Origin: Streptomyces roseolus
Lineage (GTDB): Bacteria; Actinomycetota; Actinomycetes; Streptomycetales; Streptomycetaceae
Direction of reading: 5' to 3'
Assembly (NCBI RefSeq): GCF_014649855.1
Contig: NZ_BMTV01000033.1
Span: 1 to 64,000 of the forward strand
DNA: 64,000 nucleotides
The translations under genes and the position numbers were made by a program. Each line of letters starts with the position of its first letter. The first letter of the stretch is position 1. Positions 1 to 11,764 of the stretch are shown piece after piece. The notes under the pieces are model-generated. The model was not told where the DNA came from and made no database searches. It worked only from the letters and a program-made list of their open reading frames with translations.

Positions 1-81
1 CGCACGCCTCTTCCCACCATCAAGACACGCATGCGCGACGGGCTCATCCGGCTCCGCGACTGCATGGGGGTGACCACGTGA
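1..81 (+). CDS. ECF sigma factor, C-terminal end only (SigK-like)
   Basis: Only the last 26 codons are present. The frame is open from the left edge and ends in TGA at 79-81. The visible peptide contains TPLPTIKTRMRDGLIRLRD, which matches the end of sigma region 4, where the recognition helix reads T-x-K-(S/T)-R. The stop overlaps the GTG start of the following zinc-motif anti-sigma gene in the arrangement GTGA, so the two are translationally coupled. That pairing is typical of SigK/RskA-type systems. The sigma identity rests on 26 residues plus context; the exact subgroup is inference. Confidence 0.72.
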   Translation, partial: RTPLPTIKTRMRDGLIRLRDCMGVTT

Positions 82-830
82 ACGACCACGCCACCGACAT
101 CCACGCCCTCGCCGGCGCCTATGCCCTCGACGCCCTCGACGCCGAGGAGTCGAACGCCTTCGTCCGCCACCTCGAGCAGTGCGAGGCCTGCCGACGCGAG
201 GTCGCGGAATTCCACGCCACCACCGCCCGCCTCGCCGGCGCCACGGCCAAGGAGCCCCCCGCCGCGCTGAAGCAGCGCACCCTGGACGCCGTCGACGGCG
301 TACGGCAGCTTCCCCCACGGCTGACCGCACCGCCCACGGCGACGAGCCTCGGCGACCGCCTCCGCCGCAAGATCCTGCCCCTGGGGCTCGCGGCCGGCCT
401 CGTCGCCGCCGCGTCCTTCGCCGGACTCGCCGTCTGGCAGCACCAGGAAGCCCGCCAGGCCCGGCAACAGACCCAGCAGGCCCAGCAGAACCTCGACGCC
501 CTCAGCGGCGTCCTGGCCGCGCCCGACGCCCGGACGATCCACGGCAAGGCCACCAACGGCGCGCTCACCACCGTCGTCACCTCCACGCGCCAGAACAAGG
601 CCGTCTTCACCGCGACCGGTCTCCCCGCGCCCGCCCCGGGCCGGACCTACCAGCTGTGGCTCCAGCACGACGACACCATGCGACCCGCCGGCTTCATCCA
701 CCAGGACGGCACCGTCCTGGTCGAAGGAGACCCCGCCGACGCCACCGCCCTCGGCCTCACCCTGGAACCCTCCGAAGGCTCCCCCCGGCCCACCACCGCC
801 CCCCTCCTCCTCATGAACATGCCTGCCTGA
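78..830 (+). CDS. RskA-family zinc-binding anti-sigma factor
   Basis: A 250-residue single-pass membrane protein that probably sequesters the ECF sigma factor encoded just upstream. The N-terminal domain carries the zinc anti-sigma motif H31-x3-C35-x2-C38. A hydrophobic segment at about residues 99-120 is the membrane helix, followed by a Gln/Ala-rich helical stretch (about 121-143) and an extracytoplasmic RskA C-terminal domain (about 150-248) with the typical GRTYQLWL segment. The family is released by regulated proteolysis; no protease gene is visible next to it. The GTG start is set by the 4-base overlap with the sigma stop codon. Confidence 0.9.
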   Translation: MNDHATDIHALAGAYALDALDAEESNAFVRHLEQCEACRREVAEFHATTARLAGATAKEPPAALKQRTLDAVDGVRQLPPRLTAPPTATSLGDRLRRKILPLGLAAGLVAAASFAGLAVWQHQEARQARQQTQQAQQNLDALSGVLAAPDARTIHGKATNGALTTVVTSTRQNKAVFTATGLPAPAPGRTYQLWLQHDDTMRPAGFIHQDGTVLVEGDPADATALGLTLEPSEGSPRPTTAPLLLMNMPA

Positions 831-908
831 GCCCTCCGCCCCGGTGCGGCGCGTCATGGACGTGGTCCGGTCGGAGCCGCGCCCGGGACGCGGGCCGCCC
901 CTCGGCTT

Positions 909-926
909 CCCTCTTCGCGAGAAGGG
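909..926. terminator. weak hairpin between convergent genes
   Basis: An imperfect inverted repeat (CCCTCTTCG/CGAGAAGGG, one mismatch and one wobble pair) lies between the 3' ends of the anti-sigma gene and the opposing GlxA-type regulator gene. Position suggests a shared terminator, but there is no U-tract and folding was judged by eye only. Confidence 0.3.
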
Positions 927-987
927 GCGGGCGAACCGGGCACCTCCCTGGGGCCTGGTCGATGTGCCGCCAGGCCCTGGTGCTCGT

Positions 988-1944
988 TCAGGGACGGAAG
1001 GTGCGGCGGTAGGCGTCGGGTGGGACGCCGACACTGCGGTGGAAGTGGCGGCGCAGAGTGGTGGCGGTTCCCATGCCCGTGGCCGCGGCGATGGTGTCCA
1101 CGGTGGCGTCGGTGGTCTCCAGCAGTTCCTGGGCGTGGCGAATGCGCTGGGCGTGGAGCCATTGCAGGGGCGTGGTGCCGGCGAGTCGCTTGAAGTGCCG
1201 GGCGAGGTGACGTGAGCTCATGCGGGCCTGGCGGGCCAGGTCCTCCACGGTCAGCGGCTGGTCCAGCCGTTCCAGCACCCAGGGGAAGAGCTCGCCCAGG
1301 GGGTGGTTGCCCCGGGCGGGGAGGGGGGTGGTGATGAACTGGGCCTGTCCCCCGTCGCGGTGCGGCGGGACGACCAGGCGCCGGGCGATCTTGTTGGCGT
1401 TGGCGGAGCCGTGGTCGAGGCGGACCAGGTGCAGGCACAGGTCCATGGCGGCGGCCTTGCCCGCGGAGGTGAGGACGTCGCCGTTGTCGACGAAGAGGAC
1501 GTCCGGATCGACGGCGGCCGCCGGATGGCGCCGGGCCAGTTCCCGCGTATGGGCCCAGTGGGTGGTGGCACGCCTGCCGTCGAGCAGTCCCGCCGCGCCG
1601 AGGACGAAGGCGCCCGTGCACAGTGAGGCCACGCGGGCGCCGGCCGCGTGGGCCGCGCGTACCGCCTCGACCAGCTCGACGGGCGGGTCGCGGTCGGTGT
1701 CCGCCCAGCCGGGGACGATCACCGTGTCGGCGCGTGCGAGGTGGTCGAGTCCGTGGTCGGGTTCCAGGCGGAAGCGGCCGACGTCCACCGGACCGCTCCC
1801 GCACAGGGAGAAGTCGTACCAGGGATCCACGAGGTGGGTCAGGTCGGCTCCGAAGACCTCGACGGCCACGGACAGTTCGTAGTGGAGCATGCCGTCGGTG
1901 ACGGCCAGCGCAACGGCGGGCATGTCCGAAACTGTACGCGGCAT
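988..1944 (-). CDS. GlxA-family regulator (DJ-1/PfpI domain plus AraC HTH)
   Basis: A 318-residue transcription factor. Residues about 8-180 form a DJ-1/PfpI (GATase1-like) domain with the nucleophile-elbow region ASLCTGAFVLGAAGLLDG around Cys109. Residues about 220-315 hold the two helix-turn-helix motifs of AraC proteins, with the second near GMGTATTLRRHFHRSVG. It is divergent from the saccharopine-dehydrogenase-like gene, a likely target. Two ATG starts are possible: 1944, used here, and 1923, which would put an inverted repeat (1924-1956) immediately upstream of the start. Effector unknown. Confidence 0.9.
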   Translation of the reverse strand: MPRTVSDMPAVALAVTDGMLHYELSVAVEVFGADLTHLVDPWYDFSLCGSGPVDVGRFRLEPDHGLDHLARADTVIVPGWADTDRDPPVELVEAVRAAHAAGARVASLCTGAFVLGAAGLLDGRRATTHWAHTRELARRHPAAAVDPDVLFVDNGDVLTSAGKAAAMDLCLHLVRLDHGSANANKIARRLVVPPHRDGGQAQFITTPLPARGNHPLGELFPWVLERLDQPLTVEDLARQARMSSRHLARHFKRLAGTTPLQWLHAQRIRHAQELLETTDATVDTIAAATGMGTATTLRRHFHRSVGVPPDAYRRTFRP

Positions 1945-1956
1945 GTCGTTTCCGAC
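1924..1956. promoter_or_regulatory. inverted repeat at the start of the GlxA-type gene
   Basis: Arms GTCCGAAAC (1924-1932) and GTTTCCGAC (1948-1956) are inverted repeats with one mismatch, separated by 15 bases. The site overlaps the annotated ATG of the regulator and lies in the divergent spacer facing the gene that starts at 2054. It could be an autoregulatory operator, which would favour the downstream ATG at 1923 as the real start. Confidence 0.4.
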
Positions 1957-2053
1957 GCTCGTGCGGGGTGCTGACGGACGGACAGGATGGAGGTGTCGGG
2001 CCGCGGCGGATCACCTCCGCGGCGGGCGTCCTTCGGATGCAGGGGAGAGTCTC

Positions 2054-3097
2054 ATGGGGTCAGGCAGGCCGGTGACGGTGTTCGGTGCCTACGGTCACAC
2101 CGGGCGGTTCGTGGTCGCGGAGCTGGCGGCGCGGGGGTTCGCCCCGGTGCTGTCCGGGCGCGACGCACGGGCCTTGGAAGAGATGGCGCACGCACACGGG
2201 CTGGAGGCCCGGGTGGCGTCGGTCGACGACCCGGCTTCGCTGGACCGGGCCCTGGCGGGCACGGCCGCGGTGATCAACTGCGCGGGCCCCTTCGCCTCGA
2301 CCACCGGCCCCGTCATCGAGGCCGCGCTCCGTGCGCGGATCCCCTACCTGGACGTGGCCGCCGAACTGGAGGCCAACCTCGACACCTTCGCCCACTACCG
2401 CGAGCGGGCCCGGGACGCGGGAGCGGTGATCGTGCCGGCCATGGCCTTCTTCGGCGGCCTCGGCGATCTGCTGACCACCGCGGCGATGGGCGACTGGACC
2501 GAAGCCGACGAGGCGCACATCGCCTACGCGCTCAGCAACTGGCACCCCACCGCGGGCACCCGGCTCTCGGGCGCGGTCTCCCGCGCCCGGCGCGGCGACC
2601 ACCGGCTCCGTTACAGCGGCGGGCGGTGGCAGCGCCGCACGGACGCCGCGCCGACCCTGGAGTGGACCTTCCCGGAGCCGATCGGACCGCGGCCGGTGAT
2701 CGGGGAGTTCACGATGGCGGACGTCGTCACCGTCCCCCAGCACCTCTCGATCCCCGATGTGACCACCTACATGAGCGCCGGGGCGGCCCGGGACGTCGCC
2801 GCCCCTCACACGCCGGCCCCCACCGCCACCGACGAACACGGGCGCTCGGACCAGACCTTCCTCGTCGACGTTGTCGTCCGCTCCGGCGGAACCGAACGCC
2901 GGGCCACGGCCGGCGGCCAGGACATCTACGCCGTCACCGCGCCCCTCGTCGCCGAGGCCCTCGAACGCGTCCTGACCGGCCGCACCAAGACCCTCGGAGT
3001 GGCTTCCGCCGGCGAGATCTTCGACGCCTCCGACTTCCTGCACGCCCTCGCCCCGCACCTCACGTGCGACCTGGGCCCGCAGAAGCGGGACGTCTGA
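2054..3097 (+). CDS. saccharopine dehydrogenase-like NAD(P)-binding protein
   Basis: A 347-residue oxidoreductase-like protein. The N-terminus has a Rossmann signature, VFGAYGHTGRFVVAEL, followed by SGRDARALEEMA, the pattern of saccharopine dehydrogenase/trans-acting enoyl reductase-type proteins. AVINCAGPFASTTGPVIEAAL near residue 75-95 is the second conserved block of the family. No membrane segment is visible. The ATG has an AGGGGAG ribosome site at 2041-2047. Substrate cannot be told; the true lysine-pathway enzyme is unlikely because actinobacterial paralogues of this size usually act on other compounds. The divergent GlxA-type regulator may control it. Confidence 0.8.
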   Translation: MGSGRPVTVFGAYGHTGRFVVAELAARGFAPVLSGRDARALEEMAHAHGLEARVASVDDPASLDRALAGTAAVINCAGPFASTTGPVIEAALRARIPYLDVAAELEANLDTFAHYRERARDAGAVIVPAMAFFGGLGDLLTTAAMGDWTEADEAHIAYALSNWHPTAGTRLSGAVSRARRGDHRLRYSGGRWQRRTDAAPTLEWTFPEPIGPRPVIGEFTMADVVTVPQHLSIPDVTTYMSAGAARDVAAPHTPAPTATDEHGRSDQTFLVDVVVRSGGTERRATAGGQDIYAVTAPLVAEALERVLTGRTKTLGVASAGEIFDASDFLHALAPHLTCDLGPQKRDV

Positions 3098-3201
3098 CCC
3101 CGGCCACGCGCCCCGCCCCCGCACAGGACCCGTCGGCGTCGGCCGTGCGGGCGGACCGCGGCGCACCGGCGTTGTCGGACCCCGGTGTTAGCGTCACCGC
3201 C

Positions 3202-3735
3202 ATGGCAAACCGTTCGTATCTCTACTCCGCCGACTCGATGCCGAACGAGACGGGGATCCCCCAGCGGATCCTCTGCGTGTCCGAACACAACTGGGACGTC
3301 CCGCTCGCGCACAAGCTCCTGGTGGGGCGCGGGACGTCGATCGTCCCCTCCATGATCTGGAACCCTCCGATCGGCATCGCCGCGGACTACGCGGGCGGGG
3401 CGGCCCTGCTCCGCGACCTCCTGGGCGCGGTGGGCAAGGGCTTGGAGGGCGATGCCGAGTTCGCCGACTGCGTCGCCAGGACGACGGCCCACCTCGACAA
3501 GCAGCGGGCGAAGTACTTCGTCCTCGAGACCGGGGAGATCGTCTCGATGACCGATGACGATCCGGCGGCGAGCGTGCGGGATCTGGTGTCGGAGGACATC
3601 CCTGACGCCGTCGCCGAGGCCGAGGCGGCGGTCGCCGGCCGGAACGACGACTGGCTGGCCTCGATCCGCATCGACTGGCAGAAGCACTTCGCGTCCTTCT
3701 ACAGCGACGCCCTCTACTTCACCTTCCCCCACTGA
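3202..3735 (+). CDS. conserved hypothetical protein starting MANRSYLYS
   Basis: A 177-residue soluble, acidic protein. The opening MANRSYLYSAD is a signature I associate with an uncharacterised actinobacterial family (DUF7822-like), but I cannot confirm this. There is no signal peptide, membrane helix or known catalytic motif. The body is rich in Asp, Glu and Ala and ends with a Trp/Phe/Tyr-rich stretch (IDWQKHFASFYSDALYF), suggesting a compact alpha-helical fold. It stands alone, 104 bases after the previous gene and 780 bases before the next. Confidence 0.75.
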   Translation: MANRSYLYSADSMPNETGIPQRILCVSEHNWDVPLAHKLLVGRGTSIVPSMIWNPPIGIAADYAGGAALLRDLLGAVGKGLEGDAEFADCVARTTAHLDKQRAKYFVLETGEIVSMTDDDPAASVRDLVSEDIPDAVAEAEAAVAGRNDDWLASIRIDWQKHFASFYSDALYFTFPH

Positions 3736-4516
3736 CGAAGCCCTCGGCAGGGCGCCGGCGGTGACGGCGGTGACGCGACCGGCCCGCGAGGGAGGCGGGC
3801 GCACCGCCCCTGCCTCTACGGGTTCCCCGCAGACCGTCCGCGTCCACCTCCGCCGCCCGCCCCGCCACCCTGTCGCCCTCACCCTCGCCCTCACCCTCGC
3901 GGGAGGGGTCCCACCTGCCCTCGTCACGGGCTCGGCGTGCGACTTCGACGTGCGGGGCGATCGGCTCCCGCGCCCGCTCACCGCGGTCCTCGGCTTCGGT
4001 GGTCTCCACCGGGACCGTCCGCCTGCGCCCACGAGGCGGCGGGCCATCATTCGCGACGAACGGCTCCCCTCCCACGTCCGTGCGGACGGGGGATCCACAG
4101 CAGCGGCCTCGCGCCGCTCGCGCCGACGGAACCACCACCGCCGACGGCCCGGACGGGGCCGGGTTCCCGCGGCCCGGATACGGCCAATCGGAGAGGGCCG
4201 CTCCGCCCGGGGCGGCGCCGCACCCGGAAAACCCTCCCGCACCTGGGGTGCCGACGGTCCGTCCGGCGCCGCTGTCGCACAGGCATCGCACAGGTGTCAC
4301 ACGCTCGTCACACACCCGTCGTCGCCCCATCGAACTCACCCCCTCCGCCGTGGCCGGAATGCATATGTTCCAAAGCCCCGCTCCCCCACCGCCGTTGATC
4401 ACCACGTCGATGACCTCGGATACTGCGCTGACCGACCGCGGGCGCCGTTCGCGCCGCTGGCCGGATTCGACCATTCGACCTCATCCCAAGCTCCTGGGGG
4501 AGACTTGCGCGCACCC
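3736..4516. other. intergenic region, 780 bases, upstream of the subtilase
   Basis: No frame here shows a credible gene: the open frames lack coding bias and ribosome sites. The notable contents are a run of 11-bp phased direct repeats (4273-4338) and, about 25 bases further, a rare AT-rich patch (GCATATGTT, 4361-4369) that could be a -10 region for the secreted protease gene, leaving a leader of about 140 bases. Confidence 0.6.
4273..4338 (+). repeat. six phased 11-bp direct repeat units, PHO-box-like layout
   Basis: Reading in steps of 11 from 4273, the core hexamers are TCGCAC (4275), TCGCAC (4286), TCACAC (4297), TCACAC (4308), TCGTCG (4319) and TCGAAC (4330). The first four fit TC(A/G)CAC exactly and the last two are degenerate. 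The 11-bp period puts every unit on one helix face, as in the PhoP-binding direct repeat units of Streptomyces (GTTCACC-type), although the core sequence differs. It is probably an activator or repressor array controlling the subtilase gene. Confidence 0.5.
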
Positions 4517-7894
<3,378 letters not shown>

Positions 7895-7897
7895 CGA

Positions 7898-7915
7898 CGG
7901 CCCGTTGAGGGGCCG
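7898..7915. terminator. hairpin after the subtilase gene
   Basis: CGGCCC (7898-7903) and GGGCCG (7910-7915) form a perfect 6-bp stem with a 6-base loop, starting 4 bases after the subtilase stop codon and lying between convergent genes. No U-tract, as is common in high-GC actinobacteria. Confidence 0.42.
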
Positions 7916-7983
7916 GTGCCTGTCGAGCCGGCGTCACCGCCCGGGGTGGTGGCGCCGGTTCGGCGTGCGTGGCGGCCGGGCCG

Positions 7984-8901
7984 TCAGCGGGGGTTGCGGC
8001 GGGGCTTGAGGGGGGTGGTGGGGAGTTCGGGGGCGGGGAGGCGGTCGCCGGGGTAGCCCGGGACGGCGCCGAAGCGGTCGGAGGCGTTCGCCCAGTCTTC
8101 GCGCGCCCGGCGGATCTCGGCGTCGTTCCGGGCGATGAAGTTCCACCACATGACGATCTCCTCCTCGAAGGGCGGGCCGCCGAGGAGGATCGCGCGCGCC
8201 CGGCGCGGTGTGGTGTTGGTGACGGTGAGGGCGGCGCGGCCGGGGGCGGTGTAGCCGAGTTCGGCGGGGCGGAGCGGGGTGCCGTCCAGGGTGAGGTCGC
8301 CCTCGTCGACGAGGAGGCCGTGCTCGAACGCGGGGTCCACGGCGAGGGTCACGGCGGCCCCGGGGTCGAGGAGGAGTTCGGCGCCGAGGAGGGGGGTGAA
8401 GGTGGCGACCGGAGAGGTGTCGCCGGCGAGGGTGCCGAGGAAGACGCGGAGTTCGGCGCCGTCGACGCGGACCGGGCGGGGCGCGTGGTGGACGAAGTCG
8501 CGCGGGGTGTCGCGGTGGGCGTCGGGGAGCGCGACCCAGAGCTGGACGCCGTGCAGGACGGTGGTGTCCGGGGTGGAGACCTCGGAGTGGGCGATGCCGT
8601 GGCCGCCGGTCATGAGGTTGATCTCGCCGGGGCGCACGGCGGCGTGGCTGCCGAGGCTGTCGCGGTGCTCGATCTCGCCGCTGAACAGCCAGCTCACGGT
8701 CTGGAGGCCGATGTGCGGGTGGGGTGCGACGTCCATGCCGCCGGTCTCGGCGACCGGGTCGGGGCCGTAGTGGTCGGCGAAGCACCAGGCGCCGATCAGG
8801 GTGCGGGCCCGCTGCGGCAGCGTGCGTCGTACGGTCATGGCGCGCGGGCCGCCCAGCGGGACGTCCCGGGGCGTGAGGATCTCGACCTTCGCGTCGCCCA
8901 T
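7984..8901 (-). CDS. pirin family protein
   Basis: A 305-residue bicupin protein. The metal-binding residues of the pirin fold are present: His61 and His63 in APHPHIGLQTVSW, then His105 and Glu107 in HGIAHSE, equivalent to His56, His58, His101 and Glu103 of human pirin. Bacterial pirins have been linked to quercetinase activity and stress or metabolic regulation; substrate here is unknown. The ATG at 8901 has a strong GGAGGAGGGG site, so a longer TTG-started reading is rejected. A promoter with tandem TTGAAA hexamers precedes it, suggesting tight repression and induction. Confidence 0.93.
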   Translation of the reverse strand: MGDAKVEILTPRDVPLGGPRAMTVRRTLPQRARTLIGAWCFADHYGPDPVAETGGMDVAPHPHIGLQTVSWLFSGEIEHRDSLGSHAAVRPGEINLMTGGHGIAHSEVSTPDTTVLHGVQLWVALPDAHRDTPRDFVHHAPRPVRVDGAELRVFLGTLAGDTSPVATFTPLLGAELLLDPGAAVTLAVDPAFEHGLLVDEGDLTLDGTPLRPAELGYTAPGRAALTVTNTTPRRARAILLGGPPFEEEIVMWWNFIARNDAEIRRAREDWANASDRFGAVPGYPGDRLPAPELPTTPLKPRRNPR

Positions 8902-8919
8902 CTCCGACCCCTCCTCCAG

Positions 8920-8968
8920 TTTTAGTTTCAATTTCAACCATTATCGGTGACGGCTCCCGCTTCCGCAA
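8920..8968 (-). promoter_or_regulatory. pirin promoter with tandem TTGAAA operator
   Basis: On the minus strand, TTGCGG (8968-8963), a 17-base spacer and GATAAT (8945-8940) form a good housekeeping-type promoter. Just downstream, at the expected transcription start, are two perfect tandem TTGAAA hexamers (8937-8926) followed by the related CTAAAA (8925-8920). This AT-rich block in a GC-rich genome looks like an operator for a repressor; which protein binds is unknown. Confidence 0.55.
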
Positions 8969-9126
8969 GCCCCATGATCCACTGCCACCGCGTCGGCCTG
9001 TGCCCCGGCCCCGGGGCGGGGGCACGAGGAGGACAAGGGGGCGTCGCACGCGTCCCGCGGCTCGCACGTCCTCCGCGGAGCGCCCGTGTTCGTCCGTGGT
9101 CGCACCTCTTCCTCTCCGACGCCGTA

Positions 9127-11262
9127 ATGTCTTGTCATGTGGGTGATGACAGCGTCACGTCTGCCGACTGGGCCTCTCTGGAACAGACGCTCAGCGGCAC
9201 CGTGCGGCGCACGGGGGCCGTGGCGGCGGGCGTGTACCTGCTGTCGCCGGGCGAACCGGTGCTGGGGCTGATGGCGCTGTGCGGGCTGCCGACGAGGACC
9301 GTGGCCCCGTGGTGGAGGGTGGCGGTGTCGGCCGCCGGTCCGTTGTCCGAGGCGGTGCGGGAGGACCGCCTCGTCTGGGTGGGGCGGCAGGAGGACATGG
9401 CCCGGCTGTATCCGAACGCGGCGGCCGGACTGCCCTACCAGTTCGCGCTGGCCTTCGCTCCCCTGCACGGCGCCCGCCGATGGGGGGCCCTGGCGCTGAT
9501 GTGGCCCCAGAGCCACCCGCCCTCGCTGACCCGGCGCGAACGCGGGCACATCCTGTCCACCGCCAACCGGATCACCCGGATCCTGGACCGGTCCCCCACC
9601 GCCTGGAGCATCCCCGCGGAGCCGCGCACCGTGCCCGTGGCGGGGCACGGGCCTGATCCGGCGCGGACCGGGCTCGCCGCCGACGACCTGCTGCAACGAC
9701 TGCCGGTCGGCGCCCTCGGCTTCGACCTTCAGGGCCGGATCACCTACCTCAACGACGCCGCCGCCCGGCTGCTCGGCCGCAGCGCCGACAGCCTCCTCGG
9801 CACCCTGCCCTGGCAGGCCGTGCCCTGGCTCGACGCGCCGGTCCACGAGGACCACTACCGCGCCGCCGTCTTCGGCCGCGAGCCCGTCGGCTACACCGCG
9901 CAGGGCCCCTCCGACCGCTGGTTCGACATCCGGCTCTACCCCGGTGACAGCGGCATCACCGCTTTCCTCTCCCCCAGCCTCCGCGGGCCGGCGGCCGATG
10001 CTCCGCCGCCGCACGTCACCGCGGCTTCGGCCCCCTCTCCGCAGACCCCCGGTACAGGGCGGATCCACCAGCTGCTCCACCTGGCGGCCGCCCTGAGCCA
10101 GACGGTCACCGTGGCCGACGTCGTCGACACGGTGGCCGACCAGATCCTGCCCGCCTTCGGGGCCCAGGGCATGGTCGTCTCCGCCGCCGACGCCGGCCGC
10201 CTGAAGATCATCGGACACCGCGGCTACGACCCCCGCAACGTCGCCCGCCTGGACGGCCTGCCCCTCGACACCGACGTCACCCCCGTCGGTCGCGTCCTGC
10301 GCAGCGGAGTCCCGGCCTTCTACGCGGACCCCGCCGAGATGACCGCCACCCACCCCCGGGCACCCGCGCTCAGCGGCAAACAGGCCTGGGCGTTCCTGCC
10401 CCTGATGGTCTCCGAGCGCCGCGTCGGCTGCTGCATCCTGTCCTACGACCGCCCCCGCCCCTTCGGCGCGGGCGACCGCGCCGTCCTGGTCTCCCTGGCC
10501 GGGCTCATCGCCCAAGCCATGGACCGGGCCCTGCTGTACGACGCCAAGCACGACCTGGCCCACGGGCTGCAGCAGGCCCTCCTGCCGGCCGCCCTGCCTC
10601 CCGTCCCCCGCCTCGACGTCACCGCGCGCTACCTGCCGGCCAGCCACGGCGTCGACATCGGCGGCGACTTCTACGACCTGATCCGCCTCGGCGACACCGC
10701 GGCCGCCGCCGTCATCGGAGACGTACAGGGCCACAACATCAAGGCCGCGGCCCTCATGGGCCAGGTCCGCACCGCCGTCCGCGCCACCGCCGGAGCGGCG
10801 CCCGGCGAAGTCCTGGCCCGCACCAACCGCGTTCTGATGGACCTGGAGACCGACCTGTTCGTCTCCTGTCTCTACGTCCACATCGACCTGGCCGAAGGAC
10901 GCCTCCGCCTCGCCGGCGCGGGCCACCCGCCCCCGCTCCTGCACACCCCGGGCCCCGCACCGCGCACCCTCGCGCTCCAGGTGGAGCCCGGGCCCCTCCT
11001 CGGCATCCACGCGTGCACCGAAGCCGACTACCCCCTCACCACCGCCGCCCTGCCCCCGGGGGCCCTCCTCGCCCTCTACACCGACGGCCTGGTGGAAACC
11101 CCCGGCACCGACATCACCGACTCCATCGCCGCACTCGTCCGTCAGCTCGCGCCGAACGCCGGCCTGCCCCTCGACGACCTGGCCGACAGCCTCCTCCACC
11201 ACGCCGGCCTCCGGCACACCCGCACGGACGACACCGCGCTGCTCCTCCTGCGCAGCCGCTGA
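9127..11262 (+). CDS. GAF-PAS-GAF SpoIIE-type PP2C phosphatase
   Basis: A 711-residue signalling phosphatase, likely acting on phosphorylated STAS anti-anti-sigma factors. Order seen: N-terminal GAF-like domain (about 1-150), PAS domain (about 180-290, LLQRLPVGALGFDLQGRI), second GAF (about 310-480) and a C-terminal PP2C/SpoIIE domain (about 490-708) with the metal-binding blocks VDIGGDFYDLI, IGDVQGHN, GAGHPPPLL and ALYTDGLVE, and DDTALLLLR at the end. No membrane helix. The ATG at 9127 is chosen; a GTG at 9139 is equally possible, and neither has a clear ribosome site. The HATPase gene nearby on the other strand may be part of the same partner switch. Confidence 0.9.
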   Translation: MSCHVGDDSVTSADWASLEQTLSGTVRRTGAVAAGVYLLSPGEPVLGLMALCGLPTRTVAPWWRVAVSAAGPLSEAVREDRLVWVGRQEDMARLYPNAAAGLPYQFALAFAPLHGARRWGALALMWPQSHPPSLTRRERGHILSTANRITRILDRSPTAWSIPAEPRTVPVAGHGPDPARTGLAADDLLQRLPVGALGFDLQGRITYLNDAAARLLGRSADSLLGTLPWQAVPWLDAPVHEDHYRAAVFGREPVGYTAQGPSDRWFDIRLYPGDSGITAFLSPSLRGPAADAPPPHVTAASAPSPQTPGTGRIHQLLHLAAALSQTVTVADVVDTVADQILPAFGAQGMVVSAADAGRLKIIGHRGYDPRNVARLDGLPLDTDVTPVGRVLRSGVPAFYADPAEMTATHPRAPALSGKQAWAFLPLMVSERRVGCCILSYDRPRPFGAGDRAVLVSLAGLIAQAMDRALLYDAKHDLAHGLQQALLPAALPPVPRLDVTARYLPASHGVDIGGDFYDLIRLGDTAAAAVIGDVQGHNIKAAALMGQVRTAVRATAGAAPGEVLARTNRVLMDLETDLFVSCLYVHIDLAEGRLRLAGAGHPPPLLHTPGPAPRTLALQVEPGPLLGIHACTEADYPLTTAALPPGALLALYTDGLVETPGTDITDSIAALVRQLAPNAGLPLDDLADSLLHHAGLRHTRTDDTALLLLRSR

Positions 11263-11316
11263 TCGGCGAGGACCGCCGTTCACCGTGCTTCCGGGCCGCG
11301 CGGCAGGACGTCGGCG

Positions 11317-11337
11317 CCCCGCCCGGACGGGGCGGGG
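11317..11337. terminator. bidirectional hairpin terminator
   Basis: CCCCGCCC (11317-11324) and GGGCGGGG (11330-11337) make a perfect 8-bp stem with loop GGACG. It abuts the stop codon of the minus-strand gene ending at 11338 and lies 55 bases beyond the plus-strand phosphatase stop, so it can serve both converging genes. Confidence 0.6.
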
Positions 11338-11748
11338 TCAGGCGGTGACGATGCCGGCGAGGGCGGCACGGAGCCGTCGGACCGCGTCCTCGGCCTCCGC
11401 GTACTGCTGAAGGGTCGGCTGGACCGCTCCGAAGGTGAGGCCGTCGCCGGAGGGCAGGGCGCGCCAGTGCAGGATCGGGGTGAGGGCGGTGACGGCCGCC
11501 CCCAGGAACCAGGCCAGGCGTCCGTGGACGTGGGCGAGGGCGATGGCGAGGGCGGCGAGGGCTTCGCGCAGGCGGGCCAGCCGGTCGACGTCGGACAGGG
11601 CCTGCTGGGACTGCGGGGCGCCGACGGCGGCGTACAACTCGGTGGCGGCCTTCTCGGCGACGGTGCGGTCGGCCGGGGTCGGAACCCAGGTCCGATGACG
11701 CAGCTGCCGCTCGGCCTCGTCCGTCAATTCCTCGATGACCGTCCGCAT
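11338..11748 (-). CDS. hypothetical helical protein, downstream of an anti-sigma kinase gene
   Basis: A 136-residue protein starting MRTVIEELTDEAERQL. The sequence is rich in Ala, Leu and Arg and seems all-helical, with one moderately hydrophobic stretch (HGRLAWFLGAAVTALTPIL) that may be a buried or membrane-associated helix. No family recognised. The ATG at 11748 is preferred over an upstream start because coding for the longer form would overlap the previous gene's stop; it begins 16 bases after that gene ends, so the two are probably cotranscribed. It may modulate the HATPase protein, but that is a guess from position. Confidence 0.65.
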   Translation of the reverse strand: MRTVIEELTDEAERQLRHRTWVPTPADRTVAEKAATELYAAVGAPQSQQALSDVDRLARLREALAALAIALAHVHGRLAWFLGAAVTALTPILHWRALPSGDGLTFGAVQPTLQQYAEAEDAVRRLRAALAGIVTA

Positions 11749-11764
11749 CTCCACGCCCGGCACC

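Noticed and set aside
4505..4516. TTG at 4505 as the subtilase start
   Set aside because: It is only two bases from the ribosome site, too close for normal initiation, though the GTG at 4517 is also not ideally spaced; kept as an alternative only.
8941..11283. Minus-strand open frame of about 780 codons opposite the first phosphatase
   Set aside because: Low-complexity Gly/Val/Asp translation without domains; the plus strand holds an intact GAF-PAS-PP2C protein.
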